Shown here: one piece after another, positions 47,330 through 55,388 of the stretch
Layout: every line of letters starts with the position of its first letter
Numbering within the stretch: position 1 is the stretch's first letter
Source: Litorivicinus lipolyticus
GTDB lineage: Bacteria; Pseudomonadota; Gammaproteobacteria; Pseudomonadales; Litorivicinaceae
Length of the DNA: 64,000 bases
Direction: 5' to 3'
Assembly (NCBI RefSeq): GCF_009650135.1
Contig: NZ_CP045871.1
Location: 1,426,001 to 1,490,000 of the forward strand
Program-made: the position numbers and the translations under genes
Notes under the pieces: model-generated
The model's input: the letters and a program-made list of their open reading frames with translations, nothing else
What the model was told of the DNA's origin: nothing
The model's database searches: none

Positions 47330-48643
47330 CTAGCGCGGCGGCTCCGGCGGGCCTTCCTCGCTCGCCAGCTCGTCCAGCACGTCCAGCTGATCCTCGGCCA
47401 AGGCCACGGCGTACTCTTCCGCGTCCGGCGCGTTAAAGGCAGCGACGGGCGAGCCGATCGGGCCGGCGGTCAAAATCGGACTCTGGTCTTCGATGTCCTG
47501 GGCGGTCACCTCACGGGTCGCTTTACTGCGCAACACGGCCAACGCCACCAGCACAAACATGATAGCGATCGCCGCGAAAAACATGTCATCGCCAAACTGC
47601 CCCATCAAAAACGCCACCGAGATTGGCCCGGCGGTCAAACCAATCCCCGACGCCAACAGCATCGCGCCACTGGCGGCGACCAAATCCGAGGGGTTAAGGC
47701 GATCGTTCAAGTAGGCGATACACAGCGAGTACATCGGCATGACTAAACCGCCCAGCAGTGTGACCGCCAAGAAAAATCGGGGGCTGCCGGCATCAATCGT
47801 CATAACGAAACCGGCAACGACGGCTGCCAACAGACTGATCCACAGCAACAATTCGCGACGACCGTAGCGATCCGAGGCCCAACCAATCGGCCACTGCAGC
47901 ACCAGCCCACCGAGCGAAAACGCGGCCATGAAGGTCGCCACCTCCGCCGTCGAGAAGCCTTTGTTGACTGCGTACACCGCACCCATGCCGAAAATCGTGC
48001 CGTGGGCGGCACCGGTCAGCAGGTTGCTTTGGACCGACAAGGGCGACAGTCGGTACAACTTGACCAGAGACATGCTATCGGAGGAGTCAAAGCGTGGCGC
48101 CGGACGCGCCGTCAACAAGATCGGCACCGAGGCGATGCTGACCAAAATGGAGATCAAGATAAACAGCGAGGTCGTGGTCGGCTCGGCCACGTTGAGCAGA
48201 AATTGGCCGCTGCCCATGCCCAAGGTACAGATCAGCATATAGACCGAGAGCAACGCACCGCGGTTTTCATTGCTGGCGCGATCGTTCAGCCAGCTTTCAC
48301 TAACCACATAAATCGCCGCCAAACAGGCACCGGTCATGATGCGCATCAACCACCAAACCCAGGGGTCGACGATCGAGCCCTGAATCAGAATCGAGATCGA
48401 GGCGACCGAGGCGGCCGCGGCAAACACCTTGATATGGCCGACCCGGCGAATCAGCTTAGCGCTGACCGCACTACCGATCATCATGCCGATGAAATAGCCC
48501 GCCATGACCACGCCCGTGGTCTGGGTATCAAACCCCTCCAGCGTCGCGCGCACACTCAGCAACGTTCCCTGCAGACCATTGCCGATCATCATTAACCCGA
48601 TGCCGACCAACAACGCCCAGCTGGCCAGTAATTCCTTGCGCAT
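47330..48643 (-). CDS. Major facilitator superfamily transporter
   Basis: The 437-residue inner-membrane protein has 12 predicted helices. Conserved MFS features are the loop 2-3 motif with AKLIRRVGHIKVF, and GWASDRYGRRELL in the second half. The C-terminal 70 residues are hydrophilic and acidic, so they probably form a cytoplasmic tail. The substrate cannot be predicted. ATG at 48643 is chosen because the upstream in-frame sequence has no hydrophobic or family-like content. Confidence 0.88.
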   Translation of the reverse strand: MRKELLASWALLVGIGLMMIGNGLQGTLLSVRATLEGFDTQTTGVVMAGYFIGMMIGSAVSAKLIRRVGHIKVFAAAASVASISILIQGSIVDPWVWWLMRIMTGACLAAIYVVSESWLNDRASNENRGALLSVYMLICTLGMGSGQFLLNVAEPTTTSLFILISILVSIASVPILLTARPAPRFDSSDSMSLVKLYRLSPLSVQSNLLTGAAHGTIFGMGAVYAVNKGFSTAEVATFMAAFSLGGLVLQWPIGWASDRYGRRELLLWISLLAAVVAGFVMTIDAGSPRFFLAVTLLGGLVMPMYSLCIAYLNDRLNPSDLVAASGAMLLASGIGLTAGPISVAFLMGQFGDDMFFAAIAIMFVLVALAVLRSKATREVTAQDIEDQSPILTAGPIGSPVAAFNAPDAEEYAVALAEDQLDVLDELASEEGPPEPPR

Positions 48644-48811
48644 AACACCCCACCCTCGTTTCAGCGCGCATGGTGCACCTGAGTGCGTAAATTTCAAAGC
48701 GCGGCGCTGACTGAAGGTCAAATTTCACAAAAAAACGGCGTGTACAGGGCAACATCGAAGCTTGGCCTGGTTAGGCTAGGATGACTAAAACACCAAAATA
48801 AGGAACGCCCA
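48644..48811. promoter_or_regulatory. Divergent region between the MFS gene and frmA
   Basis: These 168 bases separate the MFS start from the frmA start. They are AT-rich near 48719-48735, and AAGGAACG is the ribosome site before frmA. I found no clear -35/-10 pair and no FrmR-type gene or site in the window. Confidence 0.35.
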
Positions 48812-49921
48812 ATGAAAACGCGCGCTGCTGTGGCTCTGGAAGCCGGTCGCCCCCTCGAGATTATGGAAGTCGATTTGGCAGGCCCTCGCGACGGCGAAGT
48901 GCTGGTCGAAATCATGGCCACCGGCATTTGCCACACGGACGAATTCACCAAGTCCGGGGCCGACCCCGAGGGCGCATTTCCGGCGATTTTGGGCCACGAA
49001 GGGGCCGGTATCGTGCGTGAAGTTGGGAAAGGCGTGAAAGGCTTGGTGCCGGGTGATCATGTCATCCCGCTGTACACCCCCGAGTGCCGTGAATGCGACT
49101 ACTGTTTGCACCCCAAGACCAACCTGTGCCAGGCCATTCGTACCACCCAGGGTCAGGGCCTGATGCCGGACGGCACCAGCCGCTTCAGCATCAACGGCAA
49201 ACCGGTCCTGCACTACATGGGCACGTCAACCTTTTCGAACTTTACCGTGGTGCCCGAAATCGCGCTGGCCAAGGTACGTAAGGACGCGCCCTTCGATAAA
49301 ATTTGCTACATCGGCTGCGGCGTTACCACTGGCATCGGCGCCGTTATCAACACCGCCAAAGCCGAGCCGGGTTGCAACGCAGTCGTGTTTGGGCTCGGCG
49401 GCATCGGCCTGAATGTTATCCAGGGCCTGCGCATGATCGGCGCCAACAAAATCATCGGCGTCGACATGAATGATTCCAAGGAAGCCTGGGGGCGCAAATT
49501 CGGCATGACCGACTTCGTTAACCCAAGCAAAGTCGGCGGTGATTTAGTCGCGCACCTGGTCGAGATGACCAACGGCGGTGCCGACTACAGTTTTGAGTGC
49601 ATCGGCAACGTCAATGTCATGCGCCAAGCGCTGGAATGCTGCCACAAAGGCTGGGGCGAGAGCATTATCATCGGCGTCGCCGGTGCCGGTCAGGAAATCG
49701 CAACGCGCCCGTTCCAGCTGGTCACCGGACGATCATGGCGCGGCAGTGCCTTTGGCGGCGCGCGCGGACGCACGGACGTGCCGAAAATCGTCGACTGGTA
49801 CATGGACGGCAAAATCGACATCGACTCAATGATCACCCACACCATGGGCCTGGAAGACATCAACAAAGGCTTTGAGTTAATGCATTCCGGCGAATCCATT
49901 CGCAGCGTCGTGGTCTACTGA
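48812..49921 (+). CDS. frmA: S-(hydroxymethyl)glutathione dehydrogenase (class III alcohol dehydrogenase)
   Basis: This enzyme oxidises the adduct of formaldehyde and glutathione to S-formylglutathione with NAD. The 369-residue protein has the catalytic zinc ligands (ATGICHTDEF, GHEGAGIV), the structural zinc cysteines in CRECDYCLHPKTNLC, the GLGGIGLNV NAD site and the family stretch MGTSTFSNFTVV. The gene shares one base with fghA at its end. Its position beside quaternary-amine demethylation genes explains its job: disposing of the formaldehyde those enzymes release. Confidence 0.97.
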   Translation: MKTRAAVALEAGRPLEIMEVDLAGPRDGEVLVEIMATGICHTDEFTKSGADPEGAFPAILGHEGAGIVREVGKGVKGLVPGDHVIPLYTPECRECDYCLHPKTNLCQAIRTTQGQGLMPDGTSRFSINGKPVLHYMGTSTFSNFTVVPEIALAKVRKDAPFDKICYIGCGVTTGIGAVINTAKAEPGCNAVVFGLGGIGLNVIQGLRMIGANKIIGVDMNDSKEAWGRKFGMTDFVNPSKVGGDLVAHLVEMTNGGADYSFECIGNVNVMRQALECCHKGWGESIIIGVAGAGQEIATRPFQLVTGRSWRGSAFGGARGRTDVPKIVDWYMDGKIDIDSMITHTMGLEDINKGFELMHSGESIRSVVVY

Positions 49922-50748
49922 TGGAGACGTTATCCACTGCGATCGCATTTGGCGGCACACAGGGCGTGTACCGTCACGCCTCGGCCACGACCGGCACGGC
50001 GATGACCTTTGCGGTATATACGCCGCCCGGGGATGGGCCCTTCCCGGTCCTGTGGTACCTGTCTGGTCTGACCTGCTCGCACCAAAACGTTATGGACAAG
50101 GGCGAATACCGACGCATGGCCGCCGAATTGGGGCTGATGATTGTGTGCCCCGACACCAGCCCCCGAGGCGGTGACGTCATGGCCCACGATGACGACTGGC
50201 AGTTGGGGTGTGGTGCCGGGTTTTACCTCGACGCGACCACGCCGGGGTACCAGCATTTCCAGATGTACAGCTACCTGACGGATGAGCTGCCGGCGCTGTT
50301 GGGCGCGTATTTTGCCGATGCTGACCTGAGCCGCCAGGGCATATTTGGCCACTCCATGGGCGGTCACGGTGCGCTGACCCTCGCCTTAAAAAACCCTGAA
50401 CGGTTCAAAAGTTGTTCGGCCTTCGCCCCGATCGTTCATCCGTCAACCGCGGACTGGTCCAGCAAGGCCCTGCGCACGTACCTCGGGGACGATCCGGCCC
50501 ACTGGCGCGCCTACGACGCCATCAGCCTGATCGAAGACGGTCATCGTTTTGATGCCTTTTTGGTGGACCAGGGCGAAGCCGACAGCTTTTTACATGACGG
50601 TCTGCGGCCGTGGCTGTTTCAGGACGCCTGCGAAAGCACGGGGCAGGATTTGACGCTGCGAATGCAGCCCGGATACGACCATTCGTACTTCTTTATTTCG
50701 ACCTTTATGGACGATCACCTGCACTGGCATGCGCAGCGTTTGGGGTAA
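49921..50748 (+). CDS. fghA: S-formylglutathione hydrolase
   Basis: This esterase completes glutathione-dependent formaldehyde oxidation, releasing formate and glutathione. The 275-residue protein has the nucleophile motif GHSMGGHGAL, an early WYLSGLTCSHQN stretch, CPDTSPRGG and the late GYDHSYFFISTF with the catalytic histidine. It starts inside the frmA stop codon. About 100 bases with a hairpin separate it from the next gene. Confidence 0.97.
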   Translation: METLSTAIAFGGTQGVYRHASATTGTAMTFAVYTPPGDGPFPVLWYLSGLTCSHQNVMDKGEYRRMAAELGLMIVCPDTSPRGGDVMAHDDDWQLGCGAGFYLDATTPGYQHFQMYSYLTDELPALLGAYFADADLSRQGIFGHSMGGHGALTLALKNPERFKSCSAFAPIVHPSTADWSSKALRTYLGDDPAHWRAYDAISLIEDGHRFDAFLVDQGEADSFLHDGLRPWLFQDACESTGQDLTLRMQPGYDHSYFFISTFMDDHLHWHAQRLG

Positions 50749-50773
50749 CGAGTCGCATCGAAAAAAACGATCT

Positions 50774-50800
50774 CAGCGGATGCCTTTTTCGCATCTGCTG
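50774..50800 (+). other. Stem-loop between fghA and the aldolase-like gene
   Basis: CAGCGGATGC (50774-50783) and GCATCTGCTG (50791-50800) pair over 10 base pairs with one G-U, around the 7-base loop CTTTTTC. On the plus strand no T-run follows directly, so a terminator is doubtful; a small GGACGTCC palindrome follows. It may separate the formaldehyde genes from the next gene set or protect the upstream message. Confidence 0.4.
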
Positions 50801-50847
50801 GGACGTCCCCTTTGTTACCCTCACCCGATAACACAGGACGCCAACTG

Positions 50848-51579
50848 ATGACCTTAGAACAACAGCAAGAACAGGTCCGAATCGACCTCGCCGCCATGTT
50901 TCGCCTGACCGCTCATTTTGGTTGGGACGACACCATTTGGAACCACATCACCGCGCGCGTGCCCGGCCGCGACAATCATTTTTACATGCACCGTTTTGGC
51001 CTCGGCTATGACGAAGTGTCTGCGTCCAACTTGATCACGGTTGACCAGGACGGCCGCGTCGTTGAAGGCCCAGAGGACGTCAATACCGCAGGCTTCATCA
51101 TCCACAGTGCGATTCACCTGGCCGACAGCCACAAACATAACCGATTTGTTTTTCACGCCCATCCGCAAAGCGCCATCGCCGCGACCGCCTTTCGTGAAAT
51201 TCCATTTCACGTGCAGGACTCGTCAATGCTGTACGGCAAGGTCGGTTATCACGACTGGGAGGGGCTATCGGTCGACCCGGATGAGCGCCATCGCATCGCA
51301 GAAAACCTGGGCGATAACAGCGTCCTAATCATGCGCAATCACGGTTTCCTGACGGTTGGCGAAAGCGCCGGTGAATGCTTTATGAACATGTACTACGCGG
51401 TGCGCCTGTGTGAAGTCGCGTTGCAAGTCGCAGCCACCCAGGGCGTGCCATTGGCCCAGACCGACCCGGAGCTGTGGGCGCTGGCGTCCAAGCAATACGA
51501 ATCTTTTTCCCCAGGAAAATACGAGTGGCCCGCCCTGCTACGACGCTGTGACCGGCTAGACCCGAGCTACAAGCAATGA
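50848..51579 (+). CDS. Class II aldolase/adducin family protein, without the usual catalytic glutamate
   Basis: The 243-residue protein has the class II aldolase/adducin fold, with a metal site made of H103 and H105 (FHAHPQS) and H165 (MRNHGFLTVG). The glutamate that acts as catalytic acid in fuculose aldolase (SEW-type position) is not present in the matching NTAGFIIH stretch, so an aldol cleavage is uncertain. It starts a three-gene cassette and overlaps the next gene by four bases. ATG at 50848 follows ACAGGACG. The substrate is unknown. Confidence 0.82.
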   Translation: MTLEQQQEQVRIDLAAMFRLTAHFGWDDTIWNHITARVPGRDNHFYMHRFGLGYDEVSASNLITVDQDGRVVEGPEDVNTAGFIIHSAIHLADSHKHNRFVFHAHPQSAIAATAFREIPFHVQDSSMLYGKVGYHDWEGLSVDPDERHRIAENLGDNSVLIMRNHGFLTVGESAGECFMNMYYAVRLCEVALQVAATQGVPLAQTDPELWALASKQYESFSPGKYEWPALLRRCDRLDPSYKQ

Positions 51580-52463
51580 AATCGGTCGGCATTATTGGCC
51601 TGGGCAATATGGGCGTCGGCATGGCCGCCAACCTGCAGCGTTACTGTGCCGCCCATGGGCAGGTTCTGCGCGTGTTTGATCTTGATCGCGAAAAGGTCCG
51701 GACCTTAAGCGCCGCTGGCGCCCACGCCAGCCACTCGGTTGCCGAATTGGCCGCGGATTGTGACCTGGTGATGACCTCGCTACCCAGCGCACGAGAGATC
51801 AACGCGGTCGCCGAGGCCATCTTTGAGCACGCCAAGCCGAATACCCTGTGGCTTGAAACCAGCACCAACAACGTGGCGGACTGGCACGCCCTGACCCAAC
51901 GCGCGCCGGCACACCTGACGTTAGTTGATGCGCCGATAACGGGTGGTTTTGAGGGCGCGCGCGACGGCACGCTTACGATGCTGTTGGGCGGACACGAAGA
52001 TGATATTGCGCCGATCCGAGCGTTGTTGGGCGCAATCACCCAGCGCGCCTTGGTGATGGGCCCCAGCGGCGCAGGTTACGTCACCAAGTTGGCCCAGCTG
52101 CATCTCAATTACCTGGTCGCCCAAGGCATCGGTGAGGCCTTAATGTTAGGCGCAAAAGCCGGCCTGGCGCTGGATCAACTGCACGACGTACTAAGCCACA
52201 GCTGCGCCCAAAGCTACGTCGTTGACGCCTACGTTCCGCGCGTGCTGGACGGCTCATACGACCCCTCATTTGCACTGGGCTTAGCGCGCAAAGACATGCG
52301 CCTAATCTGCGAGTTGGGTGACCACCTGGGGGTCGATTTAGAGCTGGGTAAGCAGGTGTTAGCGGCCTATGAAGATGCCACTGAGCGCTTTGGATTCGAG
52401 GCACCCCACCTGTCGATACTCAAGCGCATAGAGGACAGCAGCGAAACCGAGCTGCGCGCCTGA
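51576..52463 (+). CDS. NAD(P)-dependent oxidoreductase of the 3-hydroxyisobutyrate dehydrogenase family
   Basis: The 295-residue protein has the IIGLGNMGVGMA cofactor site, the substrate loop DAPITGGFEGARDGTLTML and the catalytic lysine K171. In true hydroxyisobutyrate dehydrogenases a conserved asparagine lies four residues after that lysine; here it is leucine, so the substrate may differ. Family members oxidise beta-hydroxy acids to semialdehydes. It is translationally linked with genes on both sides. Confidence 0.85.
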   Translation: MKSVGIIGLGNMGVGMAANLQRYCAAHGQVLRVFDLDREKVRTLSAAGAHASHSVAELAADCDLVMTSLPSAREINAVAEAIFEHAKPNTLWLETSTNNVADWHALTQRAPAHLTLVDAPITGGFEGARDGTLTMLLGGHEDDIAPIRALLGAITQRALVMGPSGAGYVTKLAQLHLNYLVAQGIGEALMLGAKAGLALDQLHDVLSHSCAQSYVVDAYVPRVLDGSYDPSFALGLARKDMRLICELGDHLGVDLELGKQVLAAYEDATERFGFEAPHLSILKRIEDSSETELRA

Positions 52464-53542
52464 TGATTGCGAACGCGACCCTCGACGTACTGCGTTTGCC
52501 GTTGGCCAAACCCATGTCGACCGCAATCCACCGCACCGACGCCGTCTATTGCGTGGCCCTTAGCGTCGAAACCGACCGCGCACGGGGCGAGTCCTTTGTT
52601 TTTAGCCTGAACCCCGACCGGGCCATGGCGCTGCGCTACATGATCCAAAGCCTACTGCCGATTTATCAGAATCAGGACGAACAGCAGGTCCAGACACTGT
52701 GGGACGCGGCCATGCTGGACATCAATCCGGTCGGCACCCAGGGCTTTGCGGTGTCGGCCATTAGCGCATGGGACACGGCCGTCTGGGACGCCATTGGGCA
52801 CAGCGCAGACCAACCCTTGGCCGATCTGTTCGGGCGTCAGCGCGATCGTATCAGCGCCTACGCAAGTTCCGGGTTGTGGCTAAATCAGAGCATTGATCAA
52901 CTCATCGAAGAGGCCCACGGCTTCGTCAATCAGGGTTTTCGCGCGGTTAAGTTACGTGTTGACGGGCGCATCGCCCGAGACCAGGCACGCGCCGCGGCGT
53001 TACGGTCCAGCCTCGGCCCGGACATCGAAATATTGGTCGATGCCAATCAATCGTTGACCGAGGACAATGCAATCGCCCTCGCCCACGCCCTCGCTCCCAG
53101 TCAAATCGGCTGGCTTGAAGAGCCCGTGTTGGCCGCGGATTTGGACGCCCAAGCACGGGTCAAAGCGGCCTCACCTATCCCCATCGCCAGTGGCGAAACG
53201 GACTACACCGCGCGCGGCATGGCGCGAATTTTGGCGCAGGACTGCACCGATGTATTAATGCCGGACCTGCAGCGTATCGGCGGACTGTCCGAGATGCGCC
53301 GCGTCAGTGCGATGGCCGAGGCCGCCGGAGTCCCCATTTCCACCCACATATTCACCGAATACAGTCTATCGATTGCCGCCGCCAGCGCCGGCTGTATCAG
53401 CGTCGAGCATGTCGACTGGTTTGCCGACTTATTTCAGGCGCCGATCCAAATTGAGCAAGGCCAAGCCTTGCTTCCCCGCGGCGCCGGCACCGGTTTCCGC
53501 TTTGCCCGCGACCGCTTCGCCGACTGGCGCTTCAATCACTGA
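52463..53542 (+). CDS. Mandelate racemase/muconate lactonizing enzyme family protein (mandelate-racemase subgroup features)
   Basis: The 359-residue enolase-superfamily protein has metal ligands D193, E219 and E245, and a D268 (MPDLQRIGG) with H295 (STHIF) and E315 that fit the mandelate-racemase-subgroup dyad. The KxK base motif is K163-L-R165, so the second lysine is arginine. This fits an acid-sugar dehydratase or a racemase/epimerase. Because the neighbours are betaine genes, a role on a hydroxy or proline betaine is conceivable but not shown. The stop region overlaps by 11 bases with the oxygenase gene on the other strand. Confidence 0.85.
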   Translation: MIANATLDVLRLPLAKPMSTAIHRTDAVYCVALSVETDRARGESFVFSLNPDRAMALRYMIQSLLPIYQNQDEQQVQTLWDAAMLDINPVGTQGFAVSAISAWDTAVWDAIGHSADQPLADLFGRQRDRISAYASSGLWLNQSIDQLIEEAHGFVNQGFRAVKLRVDGRIARDQARAAALRSSLGPDIEILVDANQSLTEDNAIALAHALAPSQIGWLEEPVLAADLDAQARVKAASPIPIASGETDYTARGMARILAQDCTDVLMPDLQRIGGLSEMRRVSAMAEAAGVPISTHIFTEYSLSIAAASAGCISVEHVDWFADLFQAPIQIEQGQALLPRGAGTGFRFARDRFADWRFNH

Positions 53543-54410
53543 GTCGATCAATCCGCGCAAGCGCCGCGCGCTCATGGTGCACGGCGGTCGCACGACCATA
53601 AATTTGACGTGAACGTTCCACGTTATTCACCGTATCGGGGTCGCGGGTGTAGGTCGGCAGCGCAATATAGCGATTGCGCGAGCCACTAACCGCCGTCACT
53701 CGGTGCATCGAATAGCGGCCTTTAAAAATTTGCAGGTCACCCTCTTTCAGCGCTAGCTGTTGAACCCGTTCACGCGACCCCGCCAGCACCTCAGCAACCG
53801 CTGGGTAGTGTTCATTGTCAGGCGCACGAAGGTCCGGCGCATACTCAAATACGCCGCCTGCGTCAGCCTCCTGAACGAGGATGCTGACGGTGTAGGCATT
53901 GCCGTCAAAGTGCCATGGAAAATAGTCACCCGGCTTCATCACCCCATAGGGGTTGCGGCCCAGTGGATCTGCCCAACAATAAATGTGCGTATCGCGCAGG
54001 CTTTCACCGACAAACCGGCGCATTAACTCGCTGTCGTACAGCGTCGTCATCGGCGACGAGGCAGCAATCAAGTCGGCATTAAAAAAACCACTGGTTCGGC
54101 GCTCAAAATGACGCCGTGGATGATCGGCCGCCAGCTCGGGCTGGTCTTTGGAGAAGTAAGGATTGTGTGAGTTCTCCGACCAAAAAATCTGTTCGTAGCC
54201 GGCTTCAATTTCGGCCTTCATCAACGCCAACGCCTCGGGCTTGACGAAGTTGGGTAGGCAACAACACCCGACCGAATCTAATCCCCGTCGAGCGTCCGCT
54301 AACATGTGCTGACCGTCCGCTGAATCCAACCGATCGATCGGATAGCGCTGCAAATCAACAATGTCCGACAAGGCACTGCCGAGGTCTGAAAGGGTGGCTA
54401 ACGTCATCAT
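53532..54410 (-). CDS. Fe(II)/2-oxoglutarate-dependent oxygenase, likely hydroxylase
   Basis: The 292-residue protein has an HxD...H facial triad: H167-x-D169 in FPWHFDGN and H236 in YSMHRVTAV. R247 (GSRNRY) fits the 2-oxoglutarate carboxylate anchor. The GVFEYAPDLRAPDNE and GRYSMHRVTAVSG stretches remind me of the amino-acid hydroxylase/halogenase group that includes BesD; an aspartate at the second ligand indicates hydroxylation rather than halogenation. It is divergent from its LysR neighbour. ATG at 54410 is directly followed by a second ATG that could also be used. Confidence 0.8.
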   Translation of the reverse strand: MMTLATLSDLGSALSDIVDLQRYPIDRLDSADGQHMLADARRGLDSVGCCCLPNFVKPEALALMKAEIEAGYEQIFWSENSHNPYFSKDQPELAADHPRRHFERRTSGFFNADLIAASSPMTTLYDSELMRRFVGESLRDTHIYCWADPLGRNPYGVMKPGDYFPWHFDGNAYTVSILVQEADAGGVFEYAPDLRAPDNEHYPAVAEVLAGSRERVQQLALKEGDLQIFKGRYSMHRVTAVSGSRNRYIALPTYTRDPDTVNNVERSRQIYGRATAVHHERAALARIDRLSD

Positions 54411-54484
54411 TCAATCTCGCTTATTTTTTCGCAGTTTGGCGCCTCAAATACGACAACAACAGCGAATAGACTTGCTACTTTGAA

Positions 54485-54497
54485 TCGATTTTTTCGA
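54485..54497. promoter_or_regulatory. Possible LysR operator (T-N11-A)
   Basis: TCGATTTTTTCGA, inside the longer ATCGA-TTTTT-TCGAT, is a perfect inverted repeat with T-N11-A spacing, in the 102-base region between the oxygenase and LysR genes. It fits the general LysR-type site, and LysR genes often control a divergent neighbour. No binding data can be inferred from sequence alone. Confidence 0.4.
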
Positions 54498-54512
54498 TAC
54501 AAGGCCCCTAGC

Positions 54513-55388
54513 ATGAACCTCAGTCACCTCAAAGCCTTTTTAGAAATTGCCGAGCTGGGCAGCTTTCAACGCAGCGCCGAGCGCCTTCACATCACCCAGT
54601 CAACCATCAGCGCGCGCATCAAGACGCTGGAAGACCAGCTGGGACAAACCCTGTTTCAACGTCACCGCGATGGCGCCGTACTGACGCCCCACGGACACAA
54701 GTTAGTCCGTCACGCCCAATCTGCCGTGCAAGCTTGGGAGCAGGCAAAACAACAATTGGCCTTGCCCGAGCAACTGGATTCAATGTTGGCGATCGGTGTC
54801 CAAACGGACCTGTGGAATTCGCTATTAAAACCCTGGCTTGGCCGCATCAAACAGACCCATCCAGATATTGGACTGACCCTTCGCAGCGATTACAGCGAGG
54901 CCTTACTGGCGCAGTTACATGAAGGTCGACTGGATGCCGCGATTACCTACCGGCCCAGCCGACTGCCCGGCTTTCACTCCAGCGAGCTTATTCGTGACGA
55001 CCTGATGTTGGTGTCGACGTACCCGAGGCCGGCGCAACTGGACTGGCGCGAGGACTACGTCTTTGTCGATTGGGGAGCTGACTTTCGACGCGCGCACCAA
55101 GCCGCTTACCCGACGCTGCGTGCGCCGGCGCTGACGGTGGGCAGCTTCCCACTGGCGCTGGATTGGCTGAACAGTTACGGCGGCAGTACCTTCTTACCTG
55201 AGCGTATTGCTAAACCGCTGATCGACTCGGGCGCATTGCACGCCGTCGCCGGCGCACCACGATTTGCCCATACCATTTACTTGGTGCGCGCGCGCGATAC
55301 CTTGAACCCGGCACTGGATGGTGCGCTAGACCTGCTTCGAGCGTTCACCGAAACAGGCCTCCGAGGCCAAGGGCCCGCACGGGACTAG
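54513..55388 (+). CDS. LysR-type transcriptional regulator
   Basis: The 291-residue protein has the N-terminal LysR winged helix (MNLSHLKAFLEIAELGSF, then SAERLHITQSTISARIKTLEDQLG) and a substrate-binding domain from about residue 85. ATG at 54513 was chosen over 54480 because the family starts right before the first helix. It faces the oxygenase gene divergently and overlaps the Rieske gene by four bases at CTAG. It probably controls the oxygenase gene and perhaps the betaine genes; the effector is unknown. Confidence 0.92.
   Translation: MNLSHLKAFLEIAELGSFQRSAERLHITQSTISARIKTLEDQLGQTLFQRHRDGAVLTPHGHKLVRHAQSAVQAWEQAKQQLALPEQLDSMLAIGVQTDLWNSLLKPWLGRIKQTHPDIGLTLRSDYSEALLAQLHEGRLDAAITYRPSRLPGFHSSELIRDDLMLVSTYPRPAQLDWREDYVFVDWGADFRRAHQAAYPTLRAPALTVGSFPLALDWLNSYGGSTFLPERIAKPLIDSGALHAVAGAPRFAHTIYLVRARDTLNPALDGALDLLRAFTETGLRGQGPARD

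Noticed and set aside
52463..53542. Calling the racemase-type protein a proline-betaine racemase outright
   Set aside because: The D268/H295 dyad looks like the mandelate-racemase subgroup, whereas the known hydroxyproline-betaine epimerase is of the muconate-lactonizing subgroup type; genomic context alone is not enough.
53532..54410. Calling the 2-oxoglutarate oxygenase a halogenase
   Set aside because: Halogenases of this group need glycine or alanine at the second ligand; this one has D169.
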